A program made the translations under genes and the position numbers. From Amorphophallus konjac (taxonomy: Eukaryota; Streptophyta; Magnoliopsida; Alismatales; Araceae), in contig CM040117.1 of NCBI GenBank assembly GCA_022559845.1, forward strand, positions 145,642,732 through 145,706,731: 64,000 nucleotides of DNA. Reading direction: 5' to 3'. Below are positions 45,678 through 56,194 of this stretch, in pieces. The notes under the pieces were generated by a model. The model searched no databases. It saw nothing but the letters and a program-made list of their open reading frames with translations, and was not told the DNA's origin. Each line of letters starts with the position of its first letter. Positions within the stretch are counted from its first letter, which is position 1.

Positions 45678-48017
45678 ATGGCACGACCCCTGGGTGTCGC
45701 CCCTACCACTCAGTCGTCGGGAGACCCGATCCCTATACCGATGACCGAGTCGTTCCAACGCCCTGTCATGTCTGTGGCGGTCCTACCTAATGGGTTGCAT
45801 ACGGAGATCGACTTCATCAGTAGGGTTCCATCTAATTGGGTCTCACAGGACATTGTTGAGTCTCTCTCTAAGACTGGGGAGATTGTTCTCCATGGTGGCT
45901 TAGCTTTTGTCGAGTTTCAACGATGGTTCGGCCCTGTTCTATATCACGATGGTGCATGGTGTAAGATCGACACACTTGCTGGTCCATGCATCATTTTAGG
46001 GTAAAATTGGTTGGAGGAGAGAAGAGCGACCATCGACCTGGACAGGAGGACCTGCACCTTACACCCATCTCACCTTCCAGGCGAGTTTGTCTTCCACGAC
46101 GGCGCTGCGCCGACCACCTCCGTGTCGCTAGCCACCCACCCCCAGCGATCCACTCCGCCTTTTGTTCCAGTGACTTACGAGGCTGAACAGGAGTTGATTG
46201 AGGAGTACCTAACTGAGGTCGAGGAGTTGGGGAGTGACCCCATGGAGCACCCAGTCATGCCTGAACCTTTGGAAGTTAGGGCCGACACTCTCGGCCTGAG
46301 ACCCTCGACTGAGAGCCAGGGGCCCCTCCACATCATAGAGGACTCTGTTTCCATTCCCGAGGGAGATGCTTCACCCTTAGACCCTCATATAGAGCCATTC
46401 TTACCTTCCGAGGGTGAACTGGTCATTGGAGAGTCTTTAGCTAGCTGGCTAAGGGAGGGTCCACTTCTAGATGTCTCCATTCCTTGCTATACACCCATGG
46501 GACCAGCCCTCACAATTGTACCCCTTGACTCCTTTCACACCACTTTTCGGTCCTTCTGCTTTCTTGAAAATGTGAAGGGCTTCCTTAGGAGTTTAGATTG
46601 TCAATGGGAGTTGACATATATGTTGACCTTAGGGTCTGACCAACCCTATAGTCATTGCTTTACACTCCTTGCTTTGGGGTCTATTACCTTGGTCTACACC
46701 ATAGGACATATCACCTCCGAGGTCCTTTTATTCTTTCCCATACTCGTGGAGGTTGATTTTGTCCCCTCTTATGGTATCACGGTCCCGAGGGTGGAGCCTT
46801 GCCTTCCTTGCCATCCTCATGAGCCTCTTGCCCCATACATTAGAGCGCCTGACGGTGATCATATGCACCTGGGCGAATGTCGCACATGGGCAAGTATAGT
46901 GAAGGGACCTGTCGGGAGGGGTCATCATTTCTTTGACCCATTCGATCCTTTCCCTAGTGAGCCTCTCGACTCGTATTCTTTTCCCCACCTTGTCGAGCAG
47001 GTCCATTATCACACCCCATCTAGGCCTGCTAGTCAACATCTCACCTCGCATACACCCAGACGCCAGAGTTTAGGAGGCCAGGGACACATGTCTCACTCTC
47101 ATGTTTCTCCATGTCCCTCATCATATAGGGGTAATGTCATGAGTGAGTTTGGGCAATCTAGTCCCCATGAGTCTACCACATTCAGTAGGACACCCATGCA
47201 TGATAGATACAACTTTGGTTGTCCAGGTCCTCCCCGTGTTGTCCAATCATGTAGGAGTCATAGGCATGCTAGGTCTATGTTTGGATGTCCAGGACCACCA
47301 CTGCATTCACATAGGTATGAGTCAACACAGCTAGTTCGGAGTCTGCATCATCACCACCTCGAGGCCAGCAACGCACGTTATAAGGAGTTAGCTGATGCGC
47401 ATCGACGCACCCGTGAGTTCCGAGAGGGAGAGTACGTCATGATCAGGGTCAGACCTGAACGGTTTCCTTCGGGGGCCGTGAAGAAACTCCAGGCCCGCGA
47501 TGCTGGACCCTTCCGAGTCTTGAAGAAAATTGGGTCGAATGCGCATGAGATTGAGCTGCCCGAAGGCTATGGGATCTGTTCGACATTCAATGTCTCAGAT
47601 CTGGTGGCATATCGAGATCCCGCGGTGATTCCCAGTGAGCTTTTTGGGCCCTCCCCTCCTGTTGAGAGTATTACACCTTCTGAGCGTCCACCTCTTCCAG
47701 CCCCATTACAGAAACGCGAGCATATAGATTGTATACTGGATGAGCAGGTGACCACGACCAGGAGCGGAGCCTACCAACGCTTCCTAGTGCGTTGGAGAGG
47801 GCGCCCTACGACAGACGACACCTGGATCACACGTGGAGAGCTGGAGAGGATCGACCCGGACCTGCTGGAGCGCTACTTGAGCGACCGTGACCCTTACTCG
47901 ACGGGGTCGAGTTCTTCCCACCCGGGGAGAATTGGTGAGGACACGCGCCGCATCACTCGACGGAGCACACGGAGCACGCCAGCATCTCTTTGGCTAGGCG
48001 ACTACGGCATCTACTAG
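45678..48017 (+). pseudogene. Protease remnant / unknown / integrase C-terminus / chromodomain fusion protein
   Basis: A frame of about 780 codons has one TAA (46002-46004). Before it: a retropepsin-like region lacking the DTG/DSG motif but ending DTLAGPCIILG. After it the frame continues NWLEERRATIDLD, the usual end of gypsy proteases. From 46011, residues 20-440 are unlike any family known to me and include an acidic stretch, hydrophobic segments (46480-46770) and His/Ser-rich repeats with FGCPGPP. Residues about 450-530: integrase C-terminus with FREGEYVMIRVRPERFPSG and GPFRVLKKIG. About 570-628: a chromodomain with IDCILDEQ, YQRFLVRWRG and DDTWITRGEL. The last 28 residues are encoded by the 3' LTR. 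A single stop over this length suggests recent activity or selection. Confidence 0.75.
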
Positions 48018-50007
48018 AGGATCTTGTCTTCTCATTTGAGGCCATGTTGGGCCTAGGTTTGGTCCCTGCGTGGACACGTTATCTAGTTCTTTTATGTTAT
48101 CAGACTATGTGTAGGGAGTAGTGGGCTATCTTCCTTTATTATTGGGCTTGGCCTTGGCCCATAGCTGGTTGGGTTAGGGTTAGGGTTTTGGGGAGGAGGG
48201 CGCATCCCTCACTCATGGTGGCTGCGCCACCTTCCCCCCCGTGGCCCCTCCACTTTCCTTTTTGGGCGCCCCCCTTTCCCCATTCCATCTTCCCCCCCTT
48301 TCCCCCTTGGGCGCCCCCCCCCTTGATCCCTCCTTGATTGGAGGGGGGGTGGCCGCACCCCCCTTGAATGGAGGAGGGCTGGTCGCACCCCCCCTTCCAT
48401 TTGCGCCCCCCCCCCTTCCTTGTGGCTTGGGATGAAACCCTAACTTCCCCCCCGGATATATAAGGCTTGTATTTTCTTTGGGAGGAATTATTGAATGAAT
48501 AGAAAAGAAAATTGCTTGTGCTCTTGAAGGTGGCTGCGCCCCCCTCTGTTCCTCCTTGCTCCTGCGACGGGAGCAAGCCTGGGGTGTGACTCCCCATCCC
48601 CTCGGTGCGACGCCGAGGTTCCCCCTCTCTTCTATCTCTTCACAGGTTCAAGCTCGTTGCAACCAGATTTCATCTCCAAGATCTGTGACGTCCTCCTCTG
48701 TTCTTGGCGACTGTGGGTGACCAGCCCATTTTTGGGTGATTCTACTACGAGTCGCCGACGCGTCCGAGGTGGTCTCGCCTCATTCGGAGTTCGGCATCAT
48801 CCGTGGCGATTTTCTTCGTGGGCGCACGCAGGACCCCCTCTCCCTGCGAGCCAGGTTCTGTCCGCCCCCTTGCAAAAATCCCACAGGACGGATTTCAGCC
48901 AATTTTGACGTGAGATCTTCACCGGTCGTACCTCTCTTCGTCCTCTCTCCAACGCCACCGACCTCGCCTTGTTCCGACGTCCGAGCTGTTCGTGGCGTCC
49001 ATTCCCGTGAGGTCACGCAGATCTGCCCTGCCCACCCGGCGCCAGGACCACCTTCGGATTCCATAGCCTGCTGCTCTCAGCCCCGACCAGATCTGACCGA
49101 TCCCTTTGGTCGGGACCTGCTGCTCTGCGTCCTCTTCGTCCTCCAACAAGCGGAGCTCCGTTCGCCCTTCGGAGCTATTTCTTCTGATTTTTCCCGCTCG
49201 AGCGCGCGGTTCTGGGAGCAGAATCCTGTCGCAACTTGTAGGTGCGCCCTCGGCTTCCACGGACGGAATCTGCGCGCCCCCTTTGGCCGAGGCTTCCTCC
49301 CGTGACCTAGCTACGCGCCATCGCAGACGGCACCTCAATTGGACACCGGACCAGGTTGTGGGAGCTTTCACCGCGGAGTCACGCATTGCTGCGAACCTGC
49401 CGACCACCGTTCGGATCCTCCTCGCGGCCAACCCTCACCGAGTGCCGCCCGTCTGCCCGTACATCGGCAGCCCCGAATCTCTTTGTGTAGCCTGTTATCT
49501 CTCTGCGAGGAGTGGGCGTTGGTGGTTGAGGTTGTTTATTGTTCGTCCTTGTGTATCGGGGTTGTTGATCTCGGCCGGGGTTCCTTCCCCACGCCTAGGC
49601 GTGGAGGTACGTGCGACGCTCCCTTAGTTGGCATTTGCTTTACTAGTATGCTTTCTATTATGCCACGTGAGTGTTTAGGTTCCTAGCTAGTCTTTAGTCA
49701 CCGCGTGACTGCGAGTTGAGAGCACACATCCCGTGGCCCTAGCCGAGCGCCGAACTCGGACTAGATTCCCTTAGACGTAAGGCGGTTCCTTAGCCGCTGA
49801 GATCCCCGCGCTTCCCTCATAGGGACGGTCGTTGGGCTTGAGTTTCTTGTTGAGAGACGCCTCCACCCGGAGGAACGCTACGGAGGTCAGCCGCCCGGCT
49901 TGCCTTTGGCGTGCGAGTGCTGGCCGCACTTGTTGCATTCGTAGGTCTTAGCTCATTTCAATCCCGTCCCGCATCAAAGTGGTATCAGAGCATATTGTCC
50001 CGCATCA
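47933..50007 (+). mobile_element. 3' LTR of gutted chromovirus
   Basis: 2075 bp. It starts TGGTGAGGACACG after a GGGGAGAAT purine stretch and ends CCCGCATCA. The telomere-like motif is at 48171-48189 and the TATA box at 48456. The start overlaps the end of the fusion ORF (stop at 48015-48017). Confidence 0.92.
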
Positions 50008-50012
50008 CCTAG
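50008..50012. repeat. Target-site duplication of gutted chromovirus (right), CCTAG
   Basis: Differs from CCTGG at 43318-43322 by one transition, which on the gag-pol strand turns CAG into TAG. Confidence 0.85.
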
Positions 50013-51660
50013 GGCTCCCTCGGCGGGCCCCCTGAGGGCTCTAAGACCCGGCTGGCCCGCTCGGCATGACGCTTCCTTCCTCGGCTGGTGTCGCCGCCCG
50101 ATGCCGTTCCTCCGGAGATGACGTTGATGTGGACCCTCTCGGGGGGCATTGTCGATCTCCTCGGCGGCGTCTCGGTTTTCTTTGCGCCCGGCTGCAAACC
50201 GGGCCAGGTGCCCCTGGCGGACGAGACGCTCGATCTCGTCCTGGAGCTGGTGACAGTCGCCGGTGTGGTGCCCGTGGTCGCCATGGAACAGGCAATGCCT
50301 GTCGCGCTTGCGGTTCTTCGATCTCATTGGTTCGGGCTGGCGGAGGAGTCCCGAGTCTTTGATGTCTTCATAGATCTCGTAGACTAGCGCGGTCAGCGGG
50401 GTGTACCGCTCATACTTCCGTTTGCGCTCTCTTCCCGATCGCGCTTCTTGCCCGAGCCAGGGTTTGGCTCAGAGGCCCACTTCTTGTCCCCCTCCTGACC
50501 CGAGCCGGTTGTGTCTCGGCAGGCACTGAGTACTTCTTCGCACTCGGCGTGGCGCAGTGCCAGAGTCACTAGCTCGGCAAGGGTCGAGGGAGGGTGGAGG
50601 ACCAGTTCGCGGCGGAGATTCTCATCCCGGGTGCCCCCGGTCAGAGCGGTCGTGGCCGAGGCCACATCTAGGTGGGGAATTCCGAGGGCTTCTAATTTAA
50701 ATCGGTGGACAGAAGCCCGGAGCCTTTCCCCTTGCGCCTGTTTGAGGGCCAGGAGCCCTGCTACTGACCTTAGGGGGGCGCTTCCGGCGAAGCTCTCCTT
50801 GAAGACTCGCCCGAATTGCCTGAAGTCCCGGATGGACCCAGGGGCGAGGGCCCGGAACCATGCCTGAGCGCCTTGGACCAGGATGGCCGCAAAGGCTCGG
50901 CATTTAATAGGATCTGGTGTTCCATGCAGAGTCACCAGGGCGTCGAAGCTGTCGTAGTGGTCGGCTGGGTCGCCCTGGCCATCATAGAGCTTGAAGGTCG
51001 GAATGGAGGTTCTGGGAGACACCTCTGCCTTCAAGATGTATTCAGAGAAAGGGGATTTCTCCTCGTCCTCCGGGAAAGAGGTTTTCTGCAGGGCGCGGAC
51101 GGCGCGCTCTTGCTCTGCAAAACGTCTTTCGAAATCCCTCAATCGGAGGGATAGTTCCGGCTGAGGTCGTGCCGTGGGACTGTGGGGGAGCGTCGTGGCG
51201 ATCCTCAGGAACGTCAGTGCTCGGGCGTGGAGGCCTCGCCCCCTGTTTCCCTTTTCTGGGCGTGGAGGAAGCCTCTTGCTCCGGGGGCGGAGCTTGCGAG
51301 GGTCCTCCAACGTTGTTGCGGATGAGCTGCTGATCGCGGAGGGTGAAGCGGCCCCCAGCGGTATGCTGGGACGCACTTTGACGGGGGGGCTCCCAGACGG
51401 GGCCGGGACCTGGGGTCCCTTGCCGCCTGGGCCCTCATGAGCTCCACGAGGACGTCGAGCTTCTTATTGAGGGCCCAGAAGACCTCGTCGCCACCGTTGG
51501 GGGGTGCCCCCGTCGCCGGCAGAGGGGGCGGCGGCCCGTTGGTGGGGACGCTGGCGTTGGAGGGAGGGTTCTGTGAGGCCCTAGAGGGGCCATCTTCTGC
51601 CGCCACCCTGGCCTTACCCCTCTCACCGGCGGACCTCCTCCCAGAGCTTTTTCTCACCAT
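50008..51660 (-). pseudogene. Tat element gag
   Basis: The start MVRKSSGRRSAGERG is at 51660, just after primer site and leader. Order: Pro-rich N-terminus with FWALNKKLDVLVELMRAQ, a frame change near 51400, then the gag domain 51110-50500 with IPTFKLYDGQGDPADHYDSF, GAQAWFRALAPGSI and FKESFAG. There is a one-base insertion near 50425, where RKYERYTPLTALVYE should follow. The zinc knuckle CLFHGDHGHHTGDC is near 50290. Another frame change near 50170 restores INVISGGTASGGD, ending in PPREPQ at the insertion site. Gag and pol were therefore one long frame (REPQVIVFSD). The copy is dead because of at least three frameshifts. Confidence 0.88.
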
Positions 51661-51677
51661 CTTGGCTCTTCGTGTGT

Positions 51678-51695
51678 TTCCCACAGACGGCGCCA
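51678..51695 (-). other. Primer binding site of the Tat element
   Basis: TGGCGCCGTCTGTGGGAA on the minus strand, two bases after the LTR end. This type of site is common in plant Tat-group elements. Confidence 0.85.
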
Positions 51696-51697
51696 GA

Positions 51698-52474
51698 TGA
51701 AGAGGCGAAATCTCGCGCTGTGTCCTGAGCGGGCTGTGGATCACCAGAAGATGAACTGCAAGACAGGGAAACGTATCAGAGGGCCCAGGGGGTTTCCCTG
51801 GGGAAAAACCCTCCGATGGTTAAGTCAATAGAGCTGTGGTGGAAGCAGTAATGGGGAGGAGAAAAATTAGTGCGCGAGATTCCTCTCCACCAGAGGGTGA
51901 AGCGGATTGCTCAGGAGTTTGGGTGTATGAGTACCTTAATGGCCCCTTCTTCCACCGGAGGGTATCCCTGGTTTAAATAGTGCGCCGCCTTCAGGAGTCC
52001 TGCAAGCTGAGGGGTCTCCGGCGGGAGTTACGTCCTCAATGTGGGCTTTCATGGCCTTATCGTGGGAACGTTATCGCCTCGAAGTCCGGCGGCTTCTTGA
52101 TTCCACTGTCCATTGGGGACTCTTAACGGCAGCACGAATGGATAATGTCTGGTCTGGCCAAGCTTCTGAAACGCCAGCCCTGTCCGGGCGATGAGCATAG
52201 CTCGGCGAAAGAGGGGTCGGATAGGTCGGCTAATGCCTGTCTCTCCCGGGCGGGGAAACGACTTGGGCCGGACCCTCCTTGTGACCTGACCATCACTCGG
52301 GCCCTCCGAGCCTGGGGGCCGCCGGGGAGAGTTGGTTCCTCGAGTGTTTGTTCATTGGACTTTTCTTTCCTGAGTGGGCCCTGTGGGCTGTCACTCAGGT
52401 GAGCTTGCCTCGTTGGACCCTGTTGGGTCTTGTTGGGCTGCTCTTTGGGTGGGCTACAGAAATCCCCCTCTCCA
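51698..52474 (-). mobile_element. Tat element 5' LTR
   Basis: 777 bp, partner of 35830-36606. A TATA-like CTATTTAAAC is at 51971-51980. Confidence 0.95.
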
Positions 52475-52479
52475 GAAAC
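52475..52479. repeat. Target-site duplication of Tat element (right), GAAAC
   Basis: Exact match to 35825-35829. Confidence 0.95.
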
Positions 52480-53636
52480 TTACTGTGTTCAAAGCCTGTA
52501 ATGGCATGTAACCTTTGCTTGAAAGCTGAAGAGGCCTGGCTGTGAGTGTAATAAGAGCTTTTGGAGCTGTTGATGAGCTCTCCCGAAGAGTTTTCATATG
52601 AATGCAGGAAGTCCATCAGGTTTTGCAATGAAGTTTTGCTTCCATTGGCAAAAACTAAAGTGTCATCAGCAAAAAGTAAATGTGAAATTCTTGGGCAGCA
52701 ACGGGGGGTGAAGAAGAATCCAACTTTCCTTAAGAGGAATAGGTTAGTGAGACCTTTGCTTAAGGCTTCCTCAGCCAGAATAAAAAGTGTAGGGGCAATG
52801 GGGTCCCCTTGCCTGACACCCCTGGTTGATTTAAAGAAACCAGTCAGATTACCATTCAATAGAATAGAGAACCATGAATTGGAGATAAGTCTGTAGATAA
52901 TGTTGTTGAACAGATCAGAGAAGCCAAATTTGTTCATCACAGCAATCAGGAAGTCCCATTCCAGCCTGTCATATGCCTTAGCCATGTCAAGTTTGAAAAC
53001 CACATTTTCTCCTCTTGATTTTCTGCCAATATCATTGATGATCTCCTTGGCAAGGAGAATGTTCTCCCCTATAAATCTGCCTTTGACAAAAGCTCCCTAC
53101 TCCACCGATATAATAGAAGGTAATATCACAGCCAATCTGTCATTCAGTATTTTTGATATGATCTTGAAAGAAACATTACAAAGACTTATTGGTCTAAAGT
53201 CTTTAAAAGTTTCAGCTTTGGATAGTTTAGGGATGAGAGCTATAATGGTAGCAGACATAGACCGAGGTATATCACTACCAAGGCAGAATTCTTTGATGGC
53301 CAGACATAAGTCATGCTTAATAAAATGCCAGTAATGTTGGTAGAAACACCATGTGAATCCATCAGGACCGGGTGCACTGTCAGGGGACAGTGAGAATACA
53401 ACCCTCCTGATTTTCTCTTCATCTGGGATAGCACACAAAAGATCATTCTCCTGCATAGATATGAGTTGAGGAATAACCTGAAGAATTTGTTGGGAAATAA
53501 CATGGGGTTGTGAAGTGAAGGCTTTCTCAAAATGGTCAACAGCCATAGATTGGAGAATAGCCTCATTAGTGATGGTGTTGCCATTACCATCCTTAAGTTC
53601 TGTAATCAGATTGCACCTCCTTTTATTAATCACCAC
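52475..53636 (-). pseudogene. LINE ORF2, reverse transcriptase domain
   Basis: Motifs in order on the minus strand: VVFSLSPDSAPGPDGFTWCF, ATIIALIPKLSKAETFKDFR, PISLCNVSFKIISKILNDRL, then TAG at 53097 in place of Gln in SVEQGAFVKGR, then VVFKLDMAKAYDRLEWDF, GVRQGDPIAPTLFILAEE, the catalytic box HLLFADDTLVF, and the Tat insertion after FEHSKF. Apart from the single stop the catalytic residues are intact. The domain continues at 35829. Confidence 0.92.
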
Positions 53637-54693
53637 TGCATGGAAATACTTAGTGTTGCGGTCTCCTTCTTGAAGCCATTGAACATGAGATTTTTATTTC
53701 CAGAATACTTCTTCCTGCACATATAATTTGGAGAGATCAGTTCTTTCACTTTCGAGTCTTTCATAGTTGTTACATGAAGGGTCACTGTCATAAGCATCCT
53801 GGGCTTTGATAACTTTATCCTCTGCCTCTGAGATGTTAGTGAAGATGTTGCCAAAAACCTATTTATTCCATTTTTGGAGAACATCCTTCATGGATTTAAG
53901 TTTGAGTTGAAAAGTCAGAAGTGGGGAGAAGGAAATAGGTGCTGTCTCCCAGTTTCTTTGGGATATTTCCATGAAACCCTCATGAGAGATCCACATTTTC
54001 TGGAAAATGAATCTAGATTTGCACTGTTGTTGGTCTGAAAGTAGAGAGACCAGAAGTAGGGCATGGTCCGAAGCTTCTCTGGATAGGTGAGTAACATTGG
54101 TGGGATATAAATCAATCCAAGAGGAATTGAGAAAAGCTCTGTCAAGTCTGGCCCATATGGCATTACTACCTTGCTGACCATTGTACCAAGTGAATCTGTT
54201 GCCCTTGAAACCTGCATCCTGAAGGCCCAGAGAAGAGATGCAGTCATGAAATTCTGAGGAGCTAATGATATTAGGGTGTCTGCCCCCAGCTTTCTCCTCA
54301 CCAGATAGAATTGCATTGAAGTCACCAGCAAGAATCCAGGGGGAAACACAGTTTGAAAAAAGGAATTTGAGAGCATCCCATAGAGGTCTTCTGTCAGCGT
54401 AGTTACACTTGGCATGAACAATGGTAATTGTGAACTGAGGGTTATTGACATCCCCGGCACACATGGATATGAATTGTTCATGCTGGTGCAAAGTGGAGAG
54501 TTGCAGGGGGGAGTTCCAAAAGAACCAAATATGGGCTCGACCGAGTCCATTGGCCACAGCATGGTCCATGTTCAGCTTCCTACGAAAGGTATCAATGTTG
54601 CATATTCAGATGGTGGGACTTAATGAAAAACTTCAATCTACCAATGGATAAATTGTTGGACACTCCTCTGATATTCCAAATTAAGGCATTCAT
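53637..54693 (-). pseudogene. LINE ORF2, apurinic-type endonuclease domain
   Basis: The ORF2 start MNALIWNIRGVSNN is at 54693, overlapping the ORF1 stop by ATGA. Stops interrupt the first 60 codons. The open part (54569-53859) has the endonuclease motifs WILAGDFNAILSGEEK, RFTWYNGQQGSNAIWARLDRAF and the catalytic SDHALLLV. The linker to RT (53636-53859) is in broken frames. The domain nicks target DNA in L1-type retrotransposition. Confidence 0.88.
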
Positions 54694-56060
54694 TTGGAAT
54701 TATTGGGGGCTAAGGTTTCCATCGAAGCATATTTTCCAATCATGCTTCTAGTAAAAGGTCTAGGTGGTTTCTCTTGGATCAGAATTTGCATAATAAGATT
54801 CTCCGTTGGCACGAAGTTACAAACATGTACTGGACATGAAAATTCACCATTGTCTGGACTGTCCCCAGAACAACTGGCATCACCAATCATGAATATTGGA
54901 GGAGGGGCAGTATGAGTGGTTGAAGGGAATGCAGCATCATTGACATCTGTGGGCGATCTGGTATCAATCTCATCTACAGCCGCATTGGCAATGCTGGATT
55001 CATTCAGGCACACTAGAGGTTGAGGAAGCTCATGAGTTTTGAGCGGTGTCTCAGGGATAGTAGCAGCCATAGGGTCTATTGGGCTAAAAGTGTTACCTGA
55101 AAGAGTAGCATCCTCTGCCTTGTCATTTCCTGGCAAAATTTCATCAGGGTTGGATCCCTCCTGGGCACCCAGCATATCGAAGGAGTTGTGAATGGGCACT
55201 GCGACGTTGTGGAGATTTTCAACAGCCGGTACCAAAGTTGAATGATTCTTTGGTCCCATAGGAATCCACATAGCCTCTTTATTACTTGGCATTGCAGCGT
55301 TCTTAACATTCACTTAACTCTTCGAGCGAAGAGGCTCTGCTTCACGAGTTTTATTCTTTAGATAGGATTCAAAGGCATGGCCGACTTTATGGCAAGAAAC
55401 ACATAAGTGTGGAATTCGGTGGTATTTAATGAGTTGCCAGAAACCAGTGCCACCAGTGTCAATACAAATTCGCTCAGTTAAAGGCTGGGCAATGTCAATT
55501 TCAATGCATACTATAGCTTCAGCAGTATGTGTCCAAGATCTGGTAGCATCGTGAATGCGAAGGACTCTTCCCAGATTACCAGCAATGGAACAGAGGAAAT
55601 CCTCATTGAAGAAATTAACAGGGATAGAAGGAAAGCTAACCCAAATGGGCATCATGGAAGGGTCAGAGTTAAAATCGAAATCCGCAGACCATCGGAAGAA
55701 GCGAAAGAGAAAACCTTTGACGTATAGACTCTTCTGGAGATAAACCTTCAGGAAATCCTCTTCGACAGAAAACCTTAGAAGGAGATGTCGATTGTTGAGG
55801 ACGCTAATGAGGAAATCTTTCTGCAGACCAAGTCTTTGAGATAAGCAAGATTTGATTTCCGGTATAGAGGGTCTCCTGTAGGAGCATTTAGCAATGATAG
55901 CAAGCTCCAGAGGCTTGTAAGATTGAGTCATTTCCTGGCGTGAGAAGAAGACCGCTGGTTCACCTTTATCTATAAATGCTGGAGCTTTGATGCCAATGGA
56001 GATTTTTGTAGGGCGGATGGATGAAGCATAGGCTTGGAGGAAGAAGGTTTCGACGAGCAT
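54690..56060 (-). pseudogene. LINE ORF1 (DUF4283-like RNA-binding protein with zinc knuckle)
   Basis: The frame opens MLVETFFLQAY at 56060. A DUF4283-like domain has LISVLNNRHLLLRFSVEEDF and WVSFPSIPVNFFNEDFL. A CCHC knuckle follows, CVSCHKVGHAFESY, in which the last Cys is Tyr, a G-to-A type change. A stop lies at about 55314-55316. The frame then continues as an acidic, low-complexity tail to 54690, where the stop TGA overlaps the ORF2 ATG. Upstream in-frame sequence to about 56100 contains C runs, and the true start may lie there. Confidence 0.8.
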
Positions 56061-56194
56061 TCGGGAGGAGGGGAGACGCCCTCCCCCTGTAGGGGGGCGT
56101 CCGCCATTAATACGCCATGCAAACCCTAGGCTGCTCTCGGAAAAACCTAGATGTCTTAGCTGAACGGTCTTCTTCCATCCGTTTGAAGATCAGT
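56061..56194 (-). other. Probable 5' end of the LINE
   Basis: No ORF is seen. The sequence with GGGGGGCGTCC near 56090 and the run down to about 56190 shows no match to element D. From about 56200 the sequence matches the end of the D gag-like ORF region, so the LINE 5' boundary lies in this interval. No target duplication could be identified. Confidence 0.45.

Larger units (their letters stand above)
43323..50007 (+). mobile_element. Deletion-derivative chromovirus (non-autonomous)
   Basis: LTRs 43323-45403 and 47933-50007 start TGGTGAGGACACG and end CCCGCATCA. By eye they differ at about 45 positions and in several C-run lengths. The Met primer site is at 45407-45418 and a purine stretch GGGGAGAAT precedes the 3' LTR. 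The internal region is only 2.5 kb. It encodes a protease remnant, a long unknown segment, an integrase C-terminus and a chromodomain, but no RT, RNase H or integrase core. It would depend on a helper element. Confidence 0.92.
35830..52474 (-). mobile_element. Tat-lineage Ty3/gypsy retrotransposon (interrupted)
   Basis: Two 777-bp LTRs (35830-36606 and 51698-52474) begin TGGAGAGGGGGATT and end CGCCTCTTCA on the minus strand and are flanked by GAAAC. The primer site is at 51678-51695 and the purine tract at 36607-36622. Order on the minus strand: gag, protease, RT, RNase H, second RNase H, integrase, spacer, then an ORF on the opposite strand. The second RNase H and the antisense ORF are hallmarks of the Tat lineage. 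The LTRs differ at about 20 positions by eye. A 6.7 kb chromovirus derivative sits between gag and protease at 43323-50007. Confidence 0.95.
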
